Origin: Gammaproteobacteria bacterium
Lineage (GTDB): Bacteria > Pseudomonadota > Gammaproteobacteria > Steroidobacterales > Steroidobacteraceae
NCBI GenBank assembly: GCA_021773365.1
Contig: JAJFKF010000020.1
Location: 62,001 to 126,000 of the forward strand
DNA length: 64,000 bases
Direction: 5' to 3'
A model generated the notes under the pieces. The model was not told the origin of the DNA. It saw nothing but the letters and a program-made list of their open reading frames with translations, and made no database searches. Positions 25,082 to 37,904 of this stretch are shown piece by piece. Within the stretch, counting starts at the first letter, position 1; each line of letters starts with the position of its first letter. Position numbers and translations under genes: made by a program.

Positions 25082-25297
25082 TCAGGCGGCAGGTTCATCC
25101 TGGCCCGGCGCGGGCCGCTCGATACCACTCTCGGCTTCACGCTTGATGCGCTCGTAGATCTCCTCGCGGTGTACCGCGACTTCCTTCGGCGCGTTGACGC
25201 CGATGCGCACCTGATTTCCCTTCACGCCCAGAACGGTGACAGTCACTTCGTCACCGATCATGACCGTCTCTCCGACTCGTCTTGTCAAAATCAACAT
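25082..25297 (-). CDS. csrA: Carbon storage regulator CsrA/RsmA
   Basis: 71-residue RNA-binding post-transcriptional regulator. The sequence [20 protein letters not shown] and [20 protein letters not shown] is close to canonical CsrA, including R44-type VHREEI residues used for GGA binding. ATG 25297 has AAGGAG/AAGGA upstream; a longer in-frame start at 25357 adds unrelated residues. The C-terminal tail ([14 protein letters not shown]) is longer than in Escherichia coli. It sits downstream of alaS, as in many gammaproteobacteria, but without the lysC or tRNA-Ser genes often found there. Confidence 0.96.
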   Translation of the reverse strand: MLILTRRVGETVMIGDEVTVTVLGVKGNQVRIGVNAPKEVAVHREEIYERIKREAESGIERPAPGQDEPAA

Positions 25298-25587
25298 ATC
25301 CTTAACTCCTTTATCATCCAATGTCAGGATGCACCGCTGCCCCCGCAACTGTTCCATCCATCGGATTCCGATCGTGTTACAGGCCTGATGACCTTTTCGT
25401 GAACAATTCTAACGGCATACAGTGGCTTTGGCATCAGCGTTTGCGCACCGCCGGGGTGAGAAAAAGGTGAATTTCAGCTGGATTTCGCCCCTACTCAGGA
25501 CGGGGCGGATCAGTATTTTCCGCACTCCTGCGGTGGTGGGTGGTGACTTCCATCACCGGTAGCTGACTGCCCTGTGGGCAGCAAGGT
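25298..25587. other. alaS-csrA intergenic region
   Basis: 290 bases on the transcribed path from alaS to csrA. A small hairpin (CTGCCC, TGT, GGGCAG at 25567-25581) lies just after the alaS stop but lacks a T-run. csrA probably has its own promoter here; no clear consensus was picked out. No tRNA is present. Confidence 0.4.
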
Positions 25588-28274
<2,687 letters not shown>

Positions 28275-28278
<4 letters not shown>

Positions 28279-28763
28279 TTCCAGTCGTCGTCGATTTCGA
28301 TGTCGGTGCCCATGGCCAGGCGAATCTGCGCCGCCGTAAACCCGCGATGCTGCAGGAAGTAAGCCTGTTTGACTATTTCACGGTATTCGGCTGGCATCTG
28401 TTCACCGAACTTCTTCGCCCGTACCACGCGGGCACGCTTGACCCAGTCCGCCTCTTCACCCATGAATTGCTTGATGAGCCCGGCATCGATCTCCAGCGAA
28501 GGCGCACCCAGTTTGTAGGCCACGCGCGTGGGACCGAAACCGTCCTCGGCCTGGCGGACTACAAAGTTCTGCACATAGCGCGCGTCATCGACCAGCTTCT
28601 CCTCCACCATGGCCGCCACGGTACGGGCAGCCAGTTCGCGCTCGAAGCCCTGGCGAATCAGCTTCAACACCAGCTCTGCCCTGCAGTGATCCCTGCGGGC
28701 AAGCACCTGCATCGCGAAATTGCGCGCAGCCTGTGGATCGTTGGCGAATTCAGCGAGCGGCAT
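28275..28763 (-). CDS. recX: RecA regulatory protein RecX
   Basis: 162 residues with the three tandem three-helix repeats of Rec[41 protein letters not shown], and [20 protein letters not shown]. It binds RecA filaments and limits recombinase activity. It follows recA by 27 bases and overlaps alaS by four. Typical length and position. Confidence 0.95.
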
Positions 28764-28790
28764 ATGTGCTTTGTGCGGCCTCCAGGCGGA

Positions 28791-29822
<1,032 letters not shown>

Positions 29823-29991
29823 TGTGGATTCCCCCGGGGACGGTTGCTCAACGATGGGCCGCTTCGGGCCCGATGAAGTGCGGCGATTATTGCACAGAAG
29901 TCCGGCTGCCAGCCTGCGGCAAAACGCTCCGACCGGGCTGTTTGACCGCCGCCTCGCTTGACGCGCCGCACGCACCGGTGCACCCTCCGCG

Positions 29992-30247
29992 GCGTGCAAG
30001 GTTACGGGAAGTCGGTGCGGATTCGTCCAATCCCGACGCTGCCCCCGCAACGGTGATTGAGTATCGGCGCGTCGTGAAGCCACTGTTTATGGATGTGAAC
30101 GGGAAGGCAGGCGCGTCGGGAACGGAGAAGGTTGGCCAAGGAAAGTTATCCACAGTTTATGGGAATCTCCCCCCTTAAACTGTGGGTAACTTTCCTTGGC
30201 CAACCTTCTCCGCTCCAGCTCCTAAGCCCGGAGACCGGCCTGCACGC
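29992..30247 (+). ncRNA. Cobalamin (B12) riboswitch, interrupted by a long palindrome
   Basis: P1 is a perfect pairing of GCGTGCA (29992-29998) with TGCACGC (30241-30247). Between them lie GGGAAGTCGGTGC (30009-30021), the highly conserved GCTGCCCCCGCAACGGTGA, and a GCCACTG/GGGAAGG pair in the next helix. The B12 box AAGCCCGGAGACCGGCC is at 30224-30240, an excellent match to the consensus. The 90-base palindrome at 30123-30212 occupies the variable peripheral region before the B12 box. It controls the BtuB-like receptor at 30384; binding of adenosyl- or methylcobalamin should repress expression. Confidence 0.88.
30123..30212. repeat. Long palindrome with DnaA-box-like arms, copy 1
   Basis: Arms 30123-30158 and 30177-30212 are complementary over 36 bp with one T-G wobble, plus a closing A-T pair. 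The left arm contains GTTATCCACAG, an exact DnaA-box 9-mer (TTATCCACA); the right arm has TGTGGGTAA. The loop contains TGGGAATCTCCCCCCT. The same core and loop recur at 43549-43618 with different outer arms. It is wholly inside the riboswitch transcript. Confidence 0.9.
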
Positions 30248-30383
30248 AACCGACGGTGTCGCGGCGGGCGATGCTCTGGTGGCCGGCGTTGAAAGTTCTT
30301 TCCCCGCCCGTACCAGCGCTCCTCCCACCTGGCCCGTTTCCAGTAACCGGGCACGGGTGTGTGCCCCTTCGAGGAGCATCAAC

Positions 30384-32453
30384 ATGTTCAATTGCACTCG
30401 CACGCGCGGCCTGACGGTCGTGCTTTCCGTCTGTTTCACCAGTGTTTGCGCGCCGGTCATGGCCGACCCGGCACCGACCCTCAGCGCTGACTCCGAGGTG
30501 CTGGTACCCGGCACCCGCCTGCAGCCCGATCCTTTCGCGCCGGCGGCCAGCGTATCGGTCATCGACGCCGAGCGCATTGCCACCAGCCCCGCGCGCACGG
30601 TGGCCGAGCTGCTGGCGGTGGAGGCTGGAATTCAAGTGCGCAGCCTCTACGGCAATCTTTCGGCACGCACCACCGTGGACCTGCGTGGATTTGGCGTCAC
30701 TGGTGGACAGAACACCCTGATTCTGCTCGACGGGCGGCGACTGAACGATGTCGATCTGGCCACCGTGAACTTCGCCGCCCTGCCCCTGCACAACATCGAG
30801 CGCATCGAAATCGTGCGCGGGTCGGGGGGCGTGCTGTACGGCGACGGCGCCAGCGGCGGCACGATCAACATCGTCACGCGGCGACCACAGGCCGGGGAAT
30901 TCTCCGCCCTGGTAGGCGTGTCCGGTGGCTCCTACGACAGCAGCGGCATTGAAGGACGGCTGTCCTGGGGCGGTGAGCGGGCATCGGTCAATCTGGCGGC
31001 CGAAAGCCTCGAATCGGACGGCTATCGCGAGAACAACGGCCTGGAACAGCGAAATGTACAGCTGGAAACCCGCCTGCAGAATGCCGGCTTCGATTTCTAC
31101 GCCAAGGTGGGCCTGAGCGATCAGGAACTGGGCCTGCCGGGGGTGCGCACCGTGGATCCGGGTGCGAATCTCGATGAGCTTGGTAATGACCGCCGTGGCG
31201 CCGCCGATGCGGACAACCTTGCGCAGGAGCGCGCAGGCTATGTGACGGCCGGCTTCAGCCGCGATCTGGGCAAACACGCCGGGATGCTGTTCGATGCCGG
31301 CTATCGTGATCGCAGCCAGCAGGCCTGGTATGCGAGTTTCAGCGACTATCTGGACACCGATCTGCGCAGCGTTTCGGTGACGCCGCGGCTGTACATCGAC
31401 CATGACCTGCCCGCACTGCCGGGACGATTCATCACCGGCATCGATTACTACGATCACACCTACGACTCCAGCCGCGCCTTCAGCGAACAAACCATCGGCA
31501 TGCCCATTCACCGGCTGTTGATCGACCAGCGCAGCACCGCCGTGTACGTCAGCAATCTCGCCCGGCCGACTGAACGACTCACCGTGGACCTCGGTGCGCG
31601 CCTGCAGCGTGTACGCTTCCAGGCCCGCGATCTGTTCGACCCCGGCGCGCCCGGTGCGGCGGAGAAATTCGAATTCAGCGGCGCACCGGATTTCTCCCGC
31701 AGCGACACTGAATCGATGTTTGAAGCCGGGCTGGGCTATGAGCTCAGTGACACCGCGCGCCTGTTCGCGCGCGCCGGCCGCAGCGTACGCTTTGCCACGG
31801 TCGATGAACTGTATGAGTTCGATGCCTTCTTCGCGCGCGTTTTCTCGCCGCTGGAGCCGCAGGTGGCGGAGCATCTGGACATCGGCGCGCACTACTCGCA
31901 CGGGCGCCTGCTGGGGAGCCTGACGGCCTACGCCATGGAGCTGCAGGATGAAATCCATTTCAACCCCGTGACCTTCGCCAACGAGAACCTCGACCCCACG
32001 CGCCGGCGCGGCATTGAGGCGGAGGTCGGCGTGCAGATTGCGGTGAATCTGAACCTGCGCGTGAACTACACCCTGCAACGCGCCACTTTCCGCGACGGCC
32101 TGTTCGACGGCAATGAAGTGCCAGTGGCGCCGCGCCGCCTGGCCAATGTCACCGGCCTGTGGTCCATCCTGCCCCACCTTGAACTGGCAGCTACCTGGCA
32201 TTACGTAGGCGGGAAGCGCTTTGACAACGACGAGGCCAATACCTTTGCCGCCCGCATCCCGGCCTACGACCTGCTCGACGCCCGCCTCACCGCTGGCTAC
32301 GGGCAATGGACCGTATCACTGGCGGCGCACAACCTGCTGGGTGAAAAGGCCTTTGACTACGGCGTGGCCAGCACCTTCACCCCGGGGCGCTTCAATGCCT
32401 ATCCACTGCCGGAACGCAGCTTCACCTTGCGGCTGGGGCGGCAGTTCAACTGA
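30384..32453 (+). CDS. btuB: TonB-dependent receptor, BtuB-like cobalamin uptake
   Basis: 689 residues from ATG 30384 with GAGGAG eight bases upstream. Signal peptide (LTVVLSVCFTSVCAPVMA), TonB-box region (DSEVLVPGTR), plug (TTVDLRGFGVTGGQNTLILL, IEIVRGSGGVLYGDGASGGT) and a barrel ending in SFTLRLGRQFN. It has no STN domain, unlike the module receptors. The upstream cobalamin riboswitch is the main evidence that it imports B12 or a corrinoid. Its C-terminus lacks the exact terminal Phe. No btuCDF genes are nearby. Confidence 0.85.
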   Translation: MFNCTRTRGLTVVLSVCFTSVCAPVMADPAPTLSADSEVLVPGTRLQPDPFAPAASVSVIDAERIATSPARTVAELLAVEAGIQVRSLYGNLSARTTVDLRGFGVTGGQNTLILLDGRRLNDVDLATVNFAALPLHNIERIEIVRGSGGVLYGDGASGGTINIVTRRPQAGEFSALVGVSGGSYDSSGIEGRLSWGGERASVNLAAESLESDGYRENNGLEQRNVQLETRLQNAGFDFYAKVGLSDQELGLPGVRTVDPGANLDELGNDRRGAADADNLAQERAGYVTAGFSRDLGKHAGMLFDAGYRDRSQQAWYASFSDYLDTDLRSVSVTPRLYIDHDLPALPGRFITGIDYYDHTYDSSRAFSEQTIGMPIHRLLIDQRSTAVYVSNLARPTERLTVDLGARLQRVRFQARDLFDPGAPGAAEKFEFSGAPDFSRSDTESMFEAGLGYELSDTARLFARAGRSVRFATVDELYEFDAFFARVFSPLEPQVAEHLDIGAHYSHGRLLGSLTAYAMELQDEIHFNPVTFANENLDPTRRRGIEAEVGVQIAVNLNLRVNYTLQRATFRDGLFDGNEVPVAPRRLANVTGLWSILPHLELAATWHYVGGKRFDNDEANTFAARIPAYDLLDARLTAGYGQWTVSLAAHNLLGEKAFDYGVASTFTPGRFNAYPLPERSFTLRLGRQFN

Positions 32454-32501
32454 CAACCGCCGCGCAGGCGGGAATCTGGCCTATTGCCAGGGCGATGCGG
32501 A

Positions 32502-33008
32502 TCAGGGTGATGCGGGCTGGGCCGGCGCCATGCCCGCATCGCCCGCCGCGCCGCTGGCCCGGCGGCGGAAATCATGCGGCCCGCGGACACGGCCAACGGC
32601 AATCCGGCCGCCGCCCGCACCACTCACCACCACCGTCCCGAAGCCGAACAGGCGACCCAGAACACCCTGTTGCACGGCCACGCCTTCGACCTTGCCATGA
32701 CTGAGCTCCATGGTCCTGCTGCCGAACAATCCCAGCTTGACGATGAGGCGCCGGTTGGTGATGGCCAGCTCGGTGGAAACCTTCAATATTGCGGCTCGCA
32801 GCAGACTGATGACAGCAAAAAAGGCGAAGAACGCCGCCGCCGCCAGGGCGATGTCGTGCTTGTCCTGGACATCAAACAGTACGTCCACATTGAACAGCAC
32901 GCAGGCCACGGCCCCCAGAAGCAGGGCACGCACGAAGACGAAGCCGTGGATGCCCGCAGTATGCAGAATATGCTCTCCGGGCATCAGGTTGTTTGTTACG
33001 TACCCCAT
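32502..33008 (-). CDS. Membrane protein with bacterial PH-like domain
   Basis: 168 residues from ATG 33008. Two membrane helices (FVRALLLGAVACVLFNVDVL and IALAAAAFFAFFAVISLLRA) are followed by a bPH2-type domain (ELAITNRRLIVKLGLFGSRT, ELSHGKVEGVAVQQGVLGRL, GTVVVSGAGGG). The C-terminal 30 residues are Ala/Pro-rich and unstructured. It is convergent with btuB and sits downstream of the sensor kinase operon. Function unknown; similar small PH-domain proteins are common in proteobacteria. Confidence 0.8.
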   Translation of the reverse strand: MGYVTNNLMPGEHILHTAGIHGFVFVRALLLGAVACVLFNVDVLFDVQDKHDIALAAAAFFAFFAVISLLRAAILKVSTELAITNRRLIVKLGLFGSRTMELSHGKVEGVAVQQGVLGRLFGFGTVVVSGAGGGRIAVGRVRGPHDFRRRASGAAGDAGMAPAQPASP

Positions 33009-33069
33009 AACCCTCCCGCCTGTCGATTTTTGTATCAGGCACGCACCGGCATTGCCGGGAGCGCCAGCG

Positions 33070-34194
33070 CTACTTCGGCAGCGTAAAATAGAAAGCTGCC
33101 CCCTTGCCGGATTCGGCCTCGGCCCAAATGCGACCACCATGACGATGCACGATACGGTGCACGATCGAAAGGCCGATGCCAGTACCTTCAAATTCCTCGG
33201 CACGATGCATGCGCTGGAAGACACCGAACAGCTTCTCGGCGTATTTCATATCGAACCCTGCGCCATTGTCGCGCACAAAGCACACCAGATCATTGCCCTC
33301 CATACGGCTCCCGACTTCGATCTGCGCCGGCTTGCTGTGGCCGGTGAACTTGAAGGCATTCGACAGCAGGTTGGTATACACCTGACGCAGCAGCGATGGA
33401 TCGGCCGAGCATTGCGGCAGTTCACCGATTTTCAGCTGCACTTCCCGCTCCGGCTGCGCCTGACGCAATTCCGCCAGCACCGCCTCAACCAGCCCCGATA
33501 GCGACACCGGCTGCTTGCTCAGGGGCTGACGGCTGAAACGGGAGAACTCCAGCAGGTCGGCGATGAGGTGCTCCATGCGTTGGGCGCTGCCCGCCACCGT
33601 GTCGAGGTGGCGTCGCGCTTCCTCGGACAATTCCGCAGCATGATCTTCGAGCAGAATCTGGGAGAACCCGGTCACCGCTCGCAGCGGCGCACGCAGGTCG
33701 TGCGAAACCGAGTAGGAGAATGCTTCAAGCTCCTTGTTGGCCACTTCCAGTTCGGCAGCGTGCCGCTGCACACTCCGCTGCAGCTCCGCGTTCTCGATAC
33801 GCAGCCGCCGCACACCCAGAGCCCGATCAAGCACCGGCAGCATGGTGCTCAGGCGAAAAGGCTTGAGGATGTAGTCCAGTGCGCCGGCCTTCATCGCATC
33901 GATGGCAGTGCCAATGCTGCCATGGCCGGTCATCACTACGCCGACGAGATCGTCGTCGCGCGCGCGCACCTCCTTGAGCAGAGCGATACCGTCCATCTCC
34001 GGCATCATCAGGTCGGTGATCAGCAGGTCAAAGCGCTCGCCGCGCCCGACCACCTCCAGCGCCTGCAGCGCCGAGGTGTAGCCACTGACCTGATAGCCCT
34101 CCTGCTCCAGCGTATGGCAGAGGGCCTTCATCTGCGCCGACTCGTCGTCAACGACCAGCAGCCGCTCCGACGCAGTGGACCCGGTTGCGGTCAT
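33070..34194 (-). CDS. Response regulator-histidine kinase hybrid
   Basis: 374 residues, cytoplasmic. Receiver domain first (residues 10-125, LLVVDDESAQ, LLITDLMMPEMDG with phospho-Asp, Lys in ILKPF), short coiled-coil, HisKA (SYSVSHDLRAPLRAVTGFSQ, His), and HATPase (LLSNAFKFT, RDNGAGFD, GTGIGLSIV). The kinase part is of the bacteriophytochrome-like class. It starts 6 bases after the large kinase at 34201 and is the last gene of the YfiR-kinase operon, so it probably takes the phosphate or signal from that kinase. Confidence 0.92.
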   Translation of the reverse strand: MTATGSTASERLLVVDDESAQMKALCHTLEQEGYQVSGYTSALQALEVVGRGERFDLLITDLMMPEMDGIALLKEVRARDDDLVGVVMTGHGSIGTAIDAMKAGALDYILKPFRLSTMLPVLDRALGVRRLRIENAELQRSVQRHAAELEVANKELEAFSYSVSHDLRAPLRAVTGFSQILLEDHAAELSEEARRHLDTVAGSAQRMEHLIADLLEFSRFSRQPLSKQPVSLSGLVEAVLAELRQAQPEREVQLKIGELPQCSADPSLLRQVYTNLLSNAFKFTGHSKPAQIEVGSRMEGNDLVCFVRDNGAGFDMKYAEKLFGVFQRMHRAEEFEGTGIGLSIVHRIVHRHGGRIWAEAESGKGAAFYFTLPK

Positions 34195-34200
34195 TGCCGT

Positions 34201-36600
34201 CTAGCCTCCCGCAGAAAGTTCGGCCAGCGCAGCGCGGAGCTCATGCAGACGCGGCGGTTTGTTGAGGATGCGATCGACATGCGGCGGAATGTCATTCTCG
34301 GCCACCAGCCTCTGACCCCACCCGGTCAGCATGATGATGGGCGTGCTCGGCGAGGCGGCATGCACCGCGGCGGCCACCTTGCGCCCATCGACATAGGGCA
34401 TGCCCAGATCGGTAATGACCAGCGAGTAAATCTTGCCCTCCTGCTGTGCAGCCAGGAAAGCGTCGATGCCGGACTGCCCGCCAGAGGCGGCGGTAATCTG
34501 GTGACCATCGGACTCCAGCGTGTCGCGCAGTGACTTGGTGAGCAGAGGATCGTCGTCGATGATCAGGATATTCAGCCGCTGGCTGGGCACGCGGGGCGCT
34601 GCGGCGTGTACCGAGGCTGAAAAAATTGGCGCGGATACGGGGAAAATCAACCGGAAGACGGTGCCCTTACCCGGCGCACTGTTGATCTCCAGCTCCGCGC
34701 TGTGCCGCTGCACCATGCCGTAGACCATGGGCAGTCCGAGTCCGGTACCACGCTCACCCTTGGTGGTAAAAAACGGCTCCAGGCAGCGGCGGCGGGTGTC
34801 CTCGCTCATGCCGATGCCGGTGTCGGCGATCTCCAGCCATACATTCCGCATATTGCCGGCGTCATCCGGCAGGCTGACGGTGTTCACGCTGGTGCGCACC
34901 GTGAGCGTACCGCCCTCCGGCATGGCGTCGACGGCATTGAACACCAGGTTGGTCAGGGCGTCGCGGATCTCCGCTTCCGCACCCATGATCTGCGGCAGTT
35001 CCTCGATCAGCTCACATTTCAGTTCTATCATCGTGCCGTGCTGCTGCGCCTGATCGCTCCAGCGCACACGGGTCAGATCCAGCACCTGCTTGACCAGTTT
35101 ATTCATGTCCACCGCGGCCAGCTGCAGCTGCGGTTCGCGCGAACGATAGAACTCACGCATGCGTGCCACGGTTTCAGCCACATCATCGATGGCCTGCTGG
35201 ATGGTGGTGAGATAATCGCGTGCACGCTCGCTGAGATCGGGCTCACGCTCCAGCAGCGACTCGGTGTAGAGCGCCACAGGGGAAATAGCATTGTTGATGT
35301 CGTGGGCGATGCCGCTGGCCATCTGCCCCAGCGCGCGCAACCGCTCCTGCTGCATGACCGTGTGCTGGGTCTGGCGCAGATCGTCGTAGGCCTGCTGCAA
35401 GGCCACGTACAGATGCAGCTGATGGGCTGCCAGCGCAGTGTGCTCGCTGAGCTGGCGCAGGAACTCGCATGAAGCGCTGCTGAAGCTGTTCTCTTCGCTG
35501 GCTGCGACGATGAGTACCCCGGAGATGCGGCTTTCTGTCAGCAACGGCGCAAACACAGCCGAGCGCAGGCCGGCATCGGCAAGCATCTGCGGGAAAGTGA
35601 AATTCAGCTCTCGCACATCCGGCTCATAAACCAGTCGTCCACGCACGCAGCGCGACAAACCATTCTCGTCCACCGGTATCTGGGCTCGCCCCACGGAGGC
35701 CAGTGCGGGAATACGCGCAACGCTGCGCGCACCGATTCCGGCGACAGTCAGGCTTCCCCCGGCAGGTTCATAGGTGCAGATGCAGGCGAAGTCCGCCGGC
35801 AGGTCAGCCTCCAGACTGCCCACCACCACCTGATAGATGCTGGCGCTGTCCTGACGCTCGCCGATGGCGCGGGTGATGCGATTAAGCAGCTCCAGGCGCG
35901 CGAGCTGTGCCTGGATATGATCGAGCATGTGATTGAAGGCGGAATTGAGCGCGCCGAGCTCATCGTTGCCGCCGGGGGCGACACGACGTGAATAGTCCTT
36001 GGCTTCCGACACTGCCCGCGAGGCCTCTGCCAGCGCCAGGATGGGCCCCGTGATCTGCTTCTGCAGGCGGCGGGACAGCAGATACGCCACCAGCAGGGAG
36101 ACGAACATCACCAGCAGCGCAATCCACGCGTATCCGACCAGTCGCTCGTAAATAGCCCCCAGATCCGACCGCAGATACAGCGCACCCTGCGCATCTTCGC
36201 CGTTTTCACTCACCGTCAGCACACCGGTCAAGTGCCCGTCCTTGAAGCGAAAACCGGGCGCCTCCGGCAATGCCGGCAACTGCGCATCGACCGCCTCAGC
36301 CGGGTAGGTTGCAAACAACCTCCCATCGATGTCGTACAAACCAGCGACCACGATGTGCGGATCAGCCTTCAGTGCGCTGAGCACCTCGCGCGCATCGTCA
36401 GTGTTGTAGAAGGCAAGCGCCGCAGTGCTGTTGTCAGCCACAGCCGATCCGAGCGTGGTGAGATTGCGCACCATCGCCTGGCGGAAGTTGAAGTACTCAT
36501 ATGTGAGAAATCCGCTGCAGGTCAGCAGCAGCGCCACGCCACTGGTCAACATCACAACGGCCATCAGGCGCTGTCTGAGCGGCAGATTTCCCAGACCCAT
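34201..36600 (-). CDS. Membrane sensor histidine kinase with CHASE8-like, HAMP, GAF, and receiver domains
   Basis: 799 residues. Membrane helix 1 (LMAVVMLTSGVALLLTCSGF), a periplasmic CHASE8-like domain (FYNTDDAREVLSALKADPHI), helix 2 (WIALLVMFVSLLVAYLLSRR), HAMP (about 180-235), GAF (about 250-400), HisKA with SGIAHDINNAISPVALYTES, HATPase (ADTGIGMSEDTRRRCLEPFF, GTGLGLPMVYGM), and a C-terminal receiver (LIIDDDPLLTKS, VITDLGMPYVDG). The periplasmic and HAMP part resembles YfiN, but the output is a kinase rather than a diguanylate cyclase. It lies 3 bases downstream of a YfiR gene. Confidence 0.92.
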   Translation of the reverse strand: MGLGNLPLRQRLMAVVMLTSGVALLLTCSGFLTYEYFNFRQAMVRNLTTLGSAVADNSTAALAFYNTDDAREVLSALKADPHIVVAGLYDIDGRLFATYPAEAVDAQLPALPEAPGFRFKDGHLTGVLTVSENGEDAQGALYLRSDLGAIYERLVGYAWIALLVMFVSLLVAYLLSRRLQKQITGPILALAEASRAVSEAKDYSRRVAPGGNDELGALNSAFNHMLDHIQAQLARLELLNRITRAIGERQDSASIYQVVVGSLEADLPADFACICTYEPAGGSLTVAGIGARSVARIPALASVGRAQIPVDENGLSRCVRGRLVYEPDVRELNFTFPQMLADAGLRSAVFAPLLTESRISGVLIVAASEENSFSSASCEFLRQLSEHTALAAHQLHLYVALQQAYDDLRQTQHTVMQQERLRALGQMASGIAHDINNAISPVALYTESLLEREPDLSERARDYLTTIQQAIDDVAETVARMREFYRSREPQLQLAAVDMNKLVKQVLDLTRVRWSDQAQQHGTMIELKCELIEELPQIMGAEAEIRDALTNLVFNAVDAMPEGGTLTVRTSVNTVSLPDDAGNMRNVWLEIADTGIGMSEDTRRRCLEPFFTTKGERGTGLGLPMVYGMVQRHSAELEINSAPGKGTVFRLIFPVSAPIFSASVHAAAPRVPSQRLNILIIDDDPLLTKSLRDTLESDGHQITAASGGQSGIDAFLAAQQEGKIYSLVITDLGMPYVDGRKVAAAVHAASPSTPIIMLTGWGQRLVAENDIPPHVDRILNKPPRLHELRAALAELSAGG

Positions 36601-36603
36601 CTC

Positions 36604-37209
36604 TCAGGACTCCCGGTCGCCGACGATCTCGGCCGGACGCAGAAGCTTGGAGCTCAGCGTCAATCCCGCCGCCACCGCCGCCTGCAGGTTGATGCGCATA
36701 CGCACGCGATTGCGTTCGGTGACCAGCCGAATCATCACCCCACGGCGCTCGAAGCCCTCGCCATCGCCCACCGTCAGGACGCTGCGCTCGCCCAGGTGCT
36801 TCAGTATCTGCTCCAGCTGATGCTGCTCGGAGTGACTGATGAACAGAATGTGGCAGGTATCGATCTGCGCGGCATCGGTAAACCGGCGCACGACCAGCGG
36901 GTGACCACGCACGCTCTCCCCATGTACCACCTGATCCAGGTCCGCGCCGAACGGATCCTCTCCCAGCACCCCGATCACCAGCGGTGCATCGGCGGTGGCG
37001 AAGGCCTCTTCGGGCCAGTCGACGAACTGCGAAAAGTTGAACAGGAAAACGGCCTTGACCTGTGCTTCGGTCGGCGGCGCAGCCGCCACGGCCGGTATCA
37101 TCCATGGCAGACAGGTCCATAGCAGACCGATGCCTAGCAAACAGGCAAGCACACTTGCCTGAAACGCCGCCGTCCCGCTCGAAACAGCCGACGCACGATG
37201 TAACCTCAT
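36604..37209 (-). CDS. YfiR-family (DUF4154) periplasmic protein
   Basis: 201 residues from ATG 37209, which precedes the signal/anchor sequence (FQASVLACLLGIGLLWTCLP). The mature part fits YfiR: EAQVKAVFLFNFSQFVDWPE, VIGVLGEDPFGADLDQ, CHILFISHSEQHQLEQIL, VLTVGDGEGFERRGVMI. In Pseudomonas, YfiR represses the periplasmic domain of the cyclase YfiN; here the partner appears to be the CHASE8-like kinase translated directly after it. First gene of a three-gene operon. Confidence 0.88.
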   Translation of the reverse strand: MRLHRASAVSSGTAAFQASVLACLLGIGLLWTCLPWMIPAVAAAPPTEAQVKAVFLFNFSQFVDWPEEAFATADAPLVIGVLGEDPFGADLDQVVHGESVRGHPLVVRRFTDAAQIDTCHILFISHSEQHQLEQILKHLGERSVLTVGDGEGFERRGVMIRLVTERNRVRMRINLQAAVAAGLTLSSKLLRPAEIVGDRES

Positions 37210-37315
37210 GCCTACCTCCGTCCATGCCCCCGTGGACCGCCCATCCTTGGCTGAACCCACTGGAATTGCAAGCCTTTCAAGGCATTGAAGCATCGCCAGG
37301 GACTCGACCAGGAAC

Positions 37316-37816
37316 TCAACTAGGGCTTTCCCCTACAACCCCGCGCAGCGCCACTGCCACCGCCTTCTCGCGCACAGAGCGCCTGTCGCCGCGAAACCGG
37401 CGGCACAGCACCCGCAATCGTACTGCGCGTCGCTCGCGCCGCGCCCAACAGAACCACACCAGCCCCACGGGCTTGCCCGGCGCCGCGCCGCCCGGCCCGG
37501 CTATGCCGCTCACCGCCACCGCAATGTCCGCGCGGCTGATGCGCAGCGCGCCGCGCGCCATCTCGCGAACCACCGCTTCGCTGACAGCGCCGAAGCGCGC
37601 CAGCGTGCGCGCCCTGACACCCAGCATGCTTTGTTTGGCCGCATCGCCATAGGTGACATGCCCGGCGACGAACCACTGTGAACTGCCGGCGACGTCGGTC
37701 AGTGCCTTGGCGATCCACCCGCCGGTGCACGACTCGGCGGTTGCCAGGCACCGCCCCTCGCGCAGCAAATGGCGGCCGGCTCTTGTCGCGAGTCTCAACA
37801 GCTTCTCATCCGCCAT
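37316..37816 (-). CDS. pncC: Nicotinamide-nucleotide amidase (CinA C-terminal type)
   Basis: 166 residues from ATG 37816. The PncC/CinA domain is complete: [20 protein letters not shown] with the catalytic Ser, [18 protein letters not shown], and [20 protein letters not shown]. Deamidates NMN to NaMN in pyridine-nucleotide recycling. It is divergent from mutS, which begins 88 bases away. It usually lies directly upstream of recA; here riboswitch-btuB and the kinase operon lie between. Confidence 0.93.
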   Translation of the reverse strand: MADEKLLRLATRAGRHLLREGRCLATAESCTGGWIAKALTDVAGSSQWFVAGHVTYGDAAKQSMLGVRARTLARFGAVSEAVVREMARGALRISRADIAVAVSGIAGPGGAAPGKPVGLVWFCWARRERRAVRLRVLCRRFRGDRRSVREKAVAVALRGVVGESPS

Positions 37817-37904
37817 CGTGCGCGCAACGTTACAGGGTTTGCCGACGCCGGCAAAGCCCCGTGTCTGCCCATTCACCGGCAATGCCCGTACAATCCCCGC
37901 CCCC

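Noticed and set aside
25337-25357. String CGCTGCCCCCGCAACTGT upstream of csrA, identical over 15 bases to the cobalamin riboswitch core
   Set aside because: No P1, no GGGAA element and no B12 box flank it on the plus strand, and csrA is on the other strand. Treated as coincidence.
29823-29991. LexA/SOS box in front of recA
   Set aside because: No CTGT-N8-ACAG match seen; a diverged box cannot be excluded by eye.
30132-30383. N-terminal extension of the BtuB reading frame
   Set aside because: It covers the riboswitch and palindrome and precedes a good ribosome binding site and signal peptide at 30384.
30222-32306. 694-codon open frame antisense to btuB
   Set aside because: It is the complement of a well-supported receptor gene; the translation has no domain or signal peptide. 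Similar long antisense frames lie opposite alaS, mutS and aspS.
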